Shown here one piece after another: positions 5,801 through 9,639 of a stretch of DNA of 9,639 nucleotides (position 1 is the first letter of the stretch; each line of letters begins with the position of its first letter). Below the pieces are notes generated by a model. It ran no database searches and was not told the DNA's origin. It saw only the letters and a list, made by a program, of their open reading frames with translations. A program made the translations under genes and the position numbers. Origin of the DNA: an uncultured Actinomycetes bacterium. GTDB taxonomy: Bacteria > Actinomycetota > Thermoleophilia > Solirubrobacterales > Solirubrobacteraceae. The stretch lies in NCBI GenBank assembly GCA_937888775.1, contig CALAQT010000359.1, forward strand, positions 1-9,639, written 5' to 3'.

Positions 5801-5850
5801 GCCGTTCCTGCGGGGCGGGTCCCTCACGCCTGTGCGGCCCGCGAACGGCT
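5800..5850. repeat. inverted repeat over the disA promoter region
   Basis: Outer arms AGCCGTTC (5800-5807) and GAACGGCT (5843-5850) are perfect complements. Inner arms GCGGG (5810-5814) and CCCGC (5838-5842) extend the stem to 13 bp with a 2-nt bulge and a 23-nt loop. No T-run follows on either strand. It directly precedes the disA -10 box, so it could be an operator or an RNA structure in read-through transcripts from radA. Confidence 0.5.
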
Positions 5851-5887
5851 GGGCGCCAGCGGGGCCGTCACGCTTAACTGTGGGCTC

Positions 5888-5935
5888 CCTCCGTCACCCA
5901 GGCCAGATCCGCTGGGGGTCCGGAGGTGACCGAGG
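5888..5935 (-). terminator. hairpin directly after the radA stop
   Basis: Arms CCTCCGTCACC (5888-5898) and GGTGACCGAGG (5925-5935) pair over 10 positions with one C-C mismatch, and a smaller CCCAG/CTGGG stem can form inside the loop. It begins at the base next to the radA stop codon. It lacks a T-run, so it is either a tailless terminator of the kind proposed in actinobacteria or an mRNA 3' stabiliser separating radA from disA. Confidence 0.45.
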
Positions 5936-7306
5936 CTACGCGGCTCTGGCCGCCGGGCGGGCTGTACCCAGGGCGCTGGTCACCCCGGCCCGCAGCGTCG
6001 GGCTCGTGTCGGGCTCGATCACCGGCGAGAGGCCGAACTTCTGGGCTTCGGCGAGCCGGCGATCGGCGTGGGCGACGGTGCGCAGCTCGCCGGTGAGACC
6101 CAGCTCGCCGAAGCAGGCCAGTGGCCGCGCACCGGTGCCGGTCAGCGCGGTGCGCTTGGCGGCACTGGCAACGGCCAGCGCGACCGCCAGGTCCGCGCCG
6201 GGCTCATCGACACGCACACCGCCGACGACGTTGACGAATACGTCGGCGCCGCCAAGGCCGATGCTGCCGTGGCGGCCGAGCACTGCCAGCACGAGCGCGA
6301 CCCGGTTGCGGTCCAGCCCGGCGACCACACGTCGCGGCGGGACCAGCTCTGAGGCGCTGACCAGCGCCTGCACCTCCACCAGCAAAGGCCGCGAGCCCTC
6401 CATCGCGCACAGCACGACGCTGCCCGGCGCGCGCGTGGCTTCGCCGACGAACCTCGCCGAGGCGTCGAGCACCTCGACCAGCCCGTCGTCGCGCATCTCG
6501 AACACCCCCGCCTCGTTGATCGAACCGAAGCGGTTCTTCACCGCCCGCACGGTCCGGTAGGTCCGCTCGCGCTCACCCTCGAACTGGAGCACGCAGTCGA
6601 CCAGGTGCTCGAGTACCCGCGGACCGGCGAGCGCGCCCTCCTTAGTCACGTGCCCGACGAGCAGCACCGCGATCCGCAGCTTCTTGGCAACCTGCATGAT
6701 CTCGCCGGCCACCTCACGGACCTGGGTGACCGATCCGGCCGCACTCGAGAGCTCGTCGCTGTGCAGGGTCTGGACCGAGTCGATCACGCACACCTCGGGA
6801 CGCTCCTGCTCGATCGTCGCCAGCACCGTGTGCAGATCCGTCTCGGCGATCACCGGCACCGCCAGCGCCGAGTCTCCCGGGAGCCGCTCGGCCCGCAGTC
6901 GGATCTGCGCGGCCGACTCCTCCGCCGACACGTACAGCGTTCGCCGGCCCGCTGCGCACAGGTTCGCGAGCGCCATCGTGGTGAGCGTCGACTTGCCGAT
7001 GCCGGGGGCGCCGCCGATCAGGACCAGCGATCCCGGGACGATGCCGCCGCCGAGAACGTTGTCAAGCTCGCCGATCCCGGTGCTCAACCGCTCGTGGGCG
7101 ACCGCCTCCACCGCGCCCAGCGCGATCGGCTTGACGGCCGGGGTCGCCCCACGCGCGCCGCCACCGCCGAGCCCGCTGCGGACGGGCGGCGATCGAACAT
7201 GCTCCACGAGCGTGTTCCACTCGCCGCAGCCCGGGCAGCGACCCGCCCAGCGCGCGGTCTCATGTCCGCACTGCGAGCAGACGTGAACTGAGCTTGACTT
7301 CGGCAC
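5936..7306 (-). CDS. radA: DNA repair protein RadA (Sms)
   Basis: RadA is a RecA-like hexameric helicase that drives branch migration and processes recombination intermediates. From the GTG at 7306 the product is 456 residues, as in E. coli and B. subtilis (about 460). Features in order: C4 zinc finger CSQC...CPGC near residues 10-27, Walker A GGAPGIGKST (about 98-107), Walker B region VCVIDSVQTL (about 172-181), the RadA-specific KNRFG (about 257-261), and a C-terminal Lon-protease-like domain containing GGADVFVNVVGGVRVDEPGADLAVALAVASA. The frame stays open to a TTG at 7417, and an ATG at 7339 or a GTG at 7312 are alternatives. The added residues are Arg/Pro-rich and unlike the family, and VPKSSSVHVCSQCG fits the usual N-terminus best, with TAGG about 9 nt upstream. 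It is followed by a hairpin and then disA, its usual neighbour. Confidence 0.95.
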   Translation of the reverse strand: MPKSSSVHVCSQCGHETARWAGRCPGCGEWNTLVEHVRSPPVRSGLGGGGARGATPAVKPIALGAVEAVAHERLSTGIGELDNVLGGGIVPGSLVLIGGAPGIGKSTLTTMALANLCAAGRRTLYVSAEESAAQIRLRAERLPGDSALAVPVIAETDLHTVLATIEQERPEVCVIDSVQTLHSDELSSAAGSVTQVREVAGEIMQVAKKLRIAVLLVGHVTKEGALAGPRVLEHLVDCVLQFEGERERTYRTVRAVKNRFGSINEAGVFEMRDDGLVEVLDASARFVGEATRAPGSVVLCAMEGSRPLLVEVQALVSASELVPPRRVVAGLDRNRVALVLAVLGRHGSIGLGGADVFVNVVGGVRVDEPGADLAVALAVASAAKRTALTGTGARPLACFGELGLTGELRTVAHADRRLAEAQKFGLSPVIEPDTSPTLRAGVTSALGTARPAARAA

Positions 7307-7437
7307 ACGCACGAGCCTACGGCCTGGCTCCGACGGCATCTCGCCGGGGGCGCAAGTCCGCACTGATTTGTTGCATTTGCGTCGCTCTGGAGCTCCCGTC
7401 CGTCCGGTTTCTGCCAACGATTCTCGACTTCGCCCGT

Positions 7438-7748
7438 GGCGGTTGCCTCATCCCGCCCTGCGCAGCTTTGACGCTCGCGCGGACTCGTGGACCTTCGAGG
7501 GCGTCGCTCGCGGAGCACGCCTCGTCCTCACGGTCCCGACCCTGGGAGGGCGCATCGCGCCTACCGGCTTTGACGCACGCATCCCGGCTCGCCCGGGCGC
7601 AAAGGCGTGGCTGCGGACGCCGGCGCACTGTCCGAGCTCTGGCCATTGGACCGCGGTGGGCGAGTTTCAGGGTGTCAGTTCCACTGATCCCAACGGGCGT
7701 GCCGTCACGCGGGCGCGAACACTCGCGGACCGTGTTCCCTGCCGGTAG
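7438..7748 (+). pseudogene. possible 3' remnant of a secreted-type protein
   Basis: The plus-strand frame ending in TAG at 7746-7748 reads, in its last ~95 residues, as a plausible beta-rich domain: SFDARADSWTFEGVARGARLVLTV, then PTLGGRIAPTGFDARIPARPG, AWLRTPAHCPSSGHWTAVGEF and a final VPCR. The CPSSGHWT...PC ending resembles C-termini that I associate with secreted hypothetical proteins of Solirubrobacterales-like genomes, with two cysteines able to form a disulfide; that is recollection, not a search. Upstream of about 7438 the frame runs antisense into the radA start, has no signal peptide and no convincing start (a TTG at 7368 is the only candidate), so the 5' part appears lost. It may instead be chance open frame in GC-rich DNA. 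Confidence 0.35.
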
Positions 7749-7780
7749 CGGCCAGCGCGCCGCAGGACAGACCGCAAGAC

Positions 7781-7813
7781 CCGGCAGGACACGCAGCAGC
7801 CGGTCCTGCCCGG
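7781..7813. terminator. strong hairpin in the remnant region
   Basis: CCGGCAGGAC (7781-7790) and GTCCTGCC-C-GG (7803-7813) form a 10-bp stem with one bulged C and a 12-nt loop. The left arm word GCAGGACA also occurs at 7762-7769, so an alternative pairing exists. It lies 32 nt past the plus-strand TAG at 7748. No T-run. Confidence 0.45.
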
Positions 7814-7824
7814 CTCGGGACAGG

Positions 7825-7928
7825 GGACAACCCGATGACGATCGTCACACCATCGTCCTCAAGGCGCCGGGCATTACGTCCAGGAAGACGCGGCCGACGA
7901 GATCGTGACTGCGATCCGCGAGTGGTGA
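7825..7928 (+). pseudogene. frameshifted C-terminal remnant of an alpha/beta hydrolase
   Basis: Plus strand, two frames. From 7834 the first frame reads DDDRHTIVLKAPG; continuing one base out of register, codons from 7869 read GHYVQEDAADEIVTAIREW and stop at TGA (7926-7928). The GH[YF]xQED segment is the C-terminal signature of haloalkane-dehalogenase-like alpha/beta hydrolases, where the His is the triad histidine, after the strand HTIVLKAPG. A single missing base at GGC(C)ATTAC would explain the shift. Nothing upstream resembles the rest of the ~280-residue enzyme (no GxSxG, no oxyanion HG), so only the last ~35 codons remain. It cannot be functional. The call rests on a short but characteristic motif. 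Confidence 0.55.
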
Positions 7929-8006
7929 CCACTCAAACCCAGACCCGCGGCCAAGTCCGCCGAGGTCGCCGGCCAGAAGGTGGAGCTGAAGGCGACCGGG
8001 GCGTGA
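7929..8006 (+). pseudogene. unidentified coding-like tail ending inside a hairpin
   Basis: In the same frame as the hydrolase remnant, after its TGA, the sequence reads PLKPRPAAKSAEVAGQKVELKATGA and stops at TGA 8004-8006. The composition (AKSAEVAGQKVELKATGA) looks protein-like and very unlike the Arg/Pro-rich noise around it, and the stop lies in the loop of a GC-rich hairpin as at a real gene end. I do not recognise the family. It may be the 3' end of another lost gene or a chance frame. Confidence 0.25.
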
Positions 8007-8020
8007 GCGCCCCGGGGTCG
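7993..8020. terminator. GC-rich hairpin between remnants and the GH88 gene
   Basis: Stem GGGGCG (7998-8003) / CGCCCC (8008-8013) with loop TGAG, extended by CGACC (7993-7997) / GGTCG (8016-8020) across a bulged GG: 11 bp in all. It lies 38 nt beyond the stop of the minus-strand GH88 gene and at the end of the plus-strand remnant, the place for a bidirectional terminator. It has no T-run on either side. Confidence 0.5.
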
Positions 8021-8058
8021 ACTGGCGCGCGGGCCCAGGTGCGGAATTGCCGCCCGGC

Positions 8059-9639
8059 CTAGCCCGCCGCCTCTCGCTCGAGGTTGAGCGCCTCCAGGGC
8101 ATAGGTGAGGCCGAAGCTTAGCTCGCCGCCGTCACACCAGCAGCCGCGGCCGCGCTCGTTGAGCACCTCAGAGCCGAGGAATCCGAGCGGCGGCTGCGAG
8201 TCGGCGCGGGTCAGCGCGGCGGTGAGCATCCGCCGCCCCAGGGCCACCCACTGGCTCGGTGCGATGCAGACGCCGGGCAGCGCTCGGCAGGCGGCGGCGA
8301 GATGGAACAGGCCGGCGGCGGTGATCACCCCGGCCGACACGTCCACCGGCGCCCCGGGGGGAGCGTCGTAATCCCAGCGCGGGATCCCGCCGGCGGGCAG
8401 ATGCGCCGCGACGTAACCGGCGGTGCGCAGCGCGACGCGCAGCAGGCCGCGGTCGTGCAGGTCAGCAGCGGCCTGGGAGAACCCATACACGGCCCAGCCC
8501 TGCCCGCGTGACCAGGTGCTGGAGTTCGACAGACCCTGATGAGTGGAGATCAACAGCACCTTGCCGGTGGCGCGATCGAAGTTGACCGACTGCGCCGTGG
8601 ACCCGTTGCGGCGCACCAGCAGTGATGCGACCCCGTGCGCGTGGTGCGAGGCCAGGCGCCGATAGACGGGATTCCCGGTTACCTGGCTGGCCCACGGAAG
8701 GATCGCGATGTTCATCATGCTGTCGACGATCGTGTCGCCGCTGGTGGCGTTGGTGGGGATCGTCCCCGCGCCGGGGTTGCTGGCTGCCAGCTCCAGCAGC
8801 TGGTCGGCGGCCGCCAGGACGCTGCGCTTGAGCCGGGCGCATAGCTGCGGCCCGGTGGAGCTCCAGCCCGCCCCGCACAGGGCGCGCCAGGCGGCCAGCG
8901 AGGACTCGCCGTACTCAAAGCCGACGTCGTGGGTCCCCGAGTGCTCGCGGCCGAGATGCTCGATCGTGGCGGTCAACGCCCAGCGCAGGAACAGCTTGTC
9001 CGCCGGTGCCAGCTTGGCCGCCTGCCACAGGGCGCCGGGCCAGAAGCCGCTGGTCCAGTAGGTGGAGCCGTAGTGGATCCGATCGGCGACGTCGGCGCCG
9101 ATCGGGAACTGGCGCGGCGGGATCCTGGCGTGCAGCTCGGCCAGGCGGTGCAGCAGCAGCGCCCCGCGGTCGGTGGCCGCGCTGGTGATCAGCGCCGTCA
9201 CGTCGGCGTGACCCTGGGTAACGCGCAGCTCGAGCTGGGGACCCCGGGGCGCGGGCACCGGATTGGAATGTCCGTCAACGGCCAGCCGGTCGCCGGCCCA
9301 TTCCAGATGCCAGGCCCGCCCCAGCCACCCGCTCGGAACGCGCAGCGCAAACGACCGCCCCAGGGCCAGCAGCGTGACCGCCGTCCCGGCTCCTCGGCGC
9401 AGGACGAATGAGCCACCCCCATCGCCTCGGCTACCGTCACCGGCGCCGCTGGCCGTGCCAACGCTGAGGCGGCTGTCCGAGGCCAGGGTCACGTCAAAGG
9501 ACACCAGCGGCGAGGAGGTCGGCAGCGGCGAGCTCCAGCCGGCGCTCGCACGGCCGGCAGCGGCGGTTAGCGGCACGTTGGCGACGACCCGAACGCTCGG
9601 GCCGGCGCCGGTCACCGCCGCCGCAGCGACGGCGGCGGT
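8059..9639 (-). CDS. GH88-like unsaturated glucuronyl hydrolase, probably secreted; 5' end beyond window
   Basis: Family GH88 enzymes hydrate the double bond of delta-4,5 unsaturated uronic acids left by polysaccharide lyases and release them from oligosaccharides. Numbered from the GTG at 9615, the (alpha/alpha)6-barrel catalytic domain covers about 150-515 and shows YWTSGFWPG (186-194), the HDVGF Asp230 and IVDSMMN Asp298 (counterparts of the two essential Asp of Bacillus UGL, with similar spacing), HQGLSNSSTWSRGQGWAVYGF (359-379, with Arg370 and Trp374 as expected substrate contacts), IPRWDYDAP (411-419) and DVSAGVITAAGLFHLA (425-440). Residues 1-145 form an additional beta-rich domain. 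The frame is open through the window edge, where TAAVAAAAVTGAG reads like the end of a signal peptide, so the true start lies outside. Stop TAG at 8061-8059. The substrate (glycosaminoglycan, ulvan, xanthan or gellan-type) cannot be told. Related GH105 is less likely given the WTSGFW and STWSRGQ motifs. Confidence 0.85.
   Translation of the reverse strand, partial: TAAVAAAAVTGAGPSVRVVANVPLTAAAGRASAGWSSPLPTSSPLVSFDVTLASDSRLSVGTASGAGDGSRGDGGGSFVLRRGAGTAVTLLALGRSFALRVPSGWLGRAWHLEWAGDRLAVDGHSNPVPAPRGPQLELRVTQGHADVTALITSAATDRGALLLHRLAELHARIPPRQFPIGADVADRIHYGSTYWTSGFWPGALWQAAKLAPADKLFLRWALTATIEHLGREHSGTHDVGFEYGESSLAAWRALCGAGWSSTGPQLCARLKRSVLAAADQLLELAASNPGAGTIPTNATSGDTIVDSMMNIAILPWASQVTGNPVYRRLASHHAHGVASLLVRRNGSTAQSVNFDRATGKVLLISTHQGLSNSSTWSRGQGWAVYGFSQAAADLHDRGLLRVALRTAGYVAAHLPAGGIPRWDYDAPPGAPVDVSAGVITAAGLFHLAAACRALPGVCIAPSQWVALGRRMLTAALTRADSQPPLGFLGSEVLNERGRGCWCDGGELSFGLTYALEALNLEREAAG

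Larger units (their letters stand above)
7307..8058. other. gene-poor stretch with decayed gene ends
   Basis: About 750 bp between the radA start and the end of the GH88 gene without an intact, family-recognisable gene. Open frames here are mostly Arg/Pro/Ser-rich artefacts of high GC. What can be picked out are three plus-strand C-terminus-like segments (ending at 7748, 7928 and 8006) and two strong hairpins. A more AT-rich patch at about 7364-7380 lies upstream of radA and might hold its promoter, but no convincing -35/-10 pair was found. Confidence 0.6.

Noticed and set aside
5787..5935. Possible c-di-AMP (ydaO-type) riboswitch upstream of disA
   Set aside because: The gap lacks the conserved ydaO blocks I would expect and the predicted start site at the disA ATG leaves no leader; the stems seen are better called a radA 3' hairpin and a promoter-region inverted repeat.
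7294..7908. Plus-strand frame of about 200 codons spanning the radA start and the gap
   Set aside because: Starts inside radA on the wrong strand and is Arg/Ser/Pro-rich throughout; only the short DDDRHTIVLKAPG stretch near its end looks like real protein, and it belongs to the hydrolase remnant.
1..9639. tRNA/rRNA genes, CRISPR repeats, insertion sequences
   Set aside because: No cloverleaf-like segment, spaced direct repeat array, transposase motif or terminal inverted repeat pair was seen on reading both strands.

Overview
The window is GC-rich bacterial chromosomal DNA that reads as an actinobacterium. The best single clue is the minus-strand run radA - disA - carD - ispD - ispF, and CarD is of the mycobacterial-like type. 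The relic style and the secreted glycosidase make a soil member of the Thermoleophilia/Solirubrobacterales plausible, but this placement is inference. No RNA genes, insertion sequences or CRISPR arrays were seen.

Layout. Positions 1-2278 (minus): a 3'-truncated HpaB-type flavin-dependent aromatic monooxygenase, a small single-domain cupin and an ArsR-family repressor, read in the order arsR, cupin, hpaB. Positions 2279-2407: a divergent control region with a strong sigma70-like promoter and two copies of the 12-bp word ACAGTTGTGCAG. Positions 2408-2830 (plus): an OsmC/Ohr-type thiol peroxidase. Positions 2827-7306 (minus): the housekeeping block radA, disA, carD, ispD, ispF, which meets osmC tail to tail in a shared CTAG. 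Positions 7307-8058: about 750 bp with no intact gene, containing what look like 3' ends of decayed plus-strand genes (a Cys-containing secreted-type C-terminus, an alpha/beta-hydrolase C-terminus with a frameshift, and an unidentified tail) and two GC-rich hairpins. Positions 8059-9639 (minus): a GH88-like unsaturated glucuronyl hydrolase with an extra N-terminal domain, running off the right edge inside what looks like its signal peptide.

How the genes fit together. The 5' block looks like an ArsR-controlled locus in which a thiol peroxidase is divergently co-regulated with the repressor and probably with a cupin and an aromatic hydroxylase. This suggests a response to an organic hydroperoxide, reactive sulfur or electrophilic aromatic signal (inference). 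The central block combines recombination repair (RadA), c-di-AMP signalling with DNA-integrity scanning (DisA), an RNA-polymerase-binding regulator (CarD) and two MEP-pathway isoprenoid enzymes (IspD, IspF). A TAAAAT box just upstream of disA suggests that disA-carD-ispD-ispF can be transcribed separately from radA. The glycosidase at the right end is a separate, probably exported, saccharide-degrading function.
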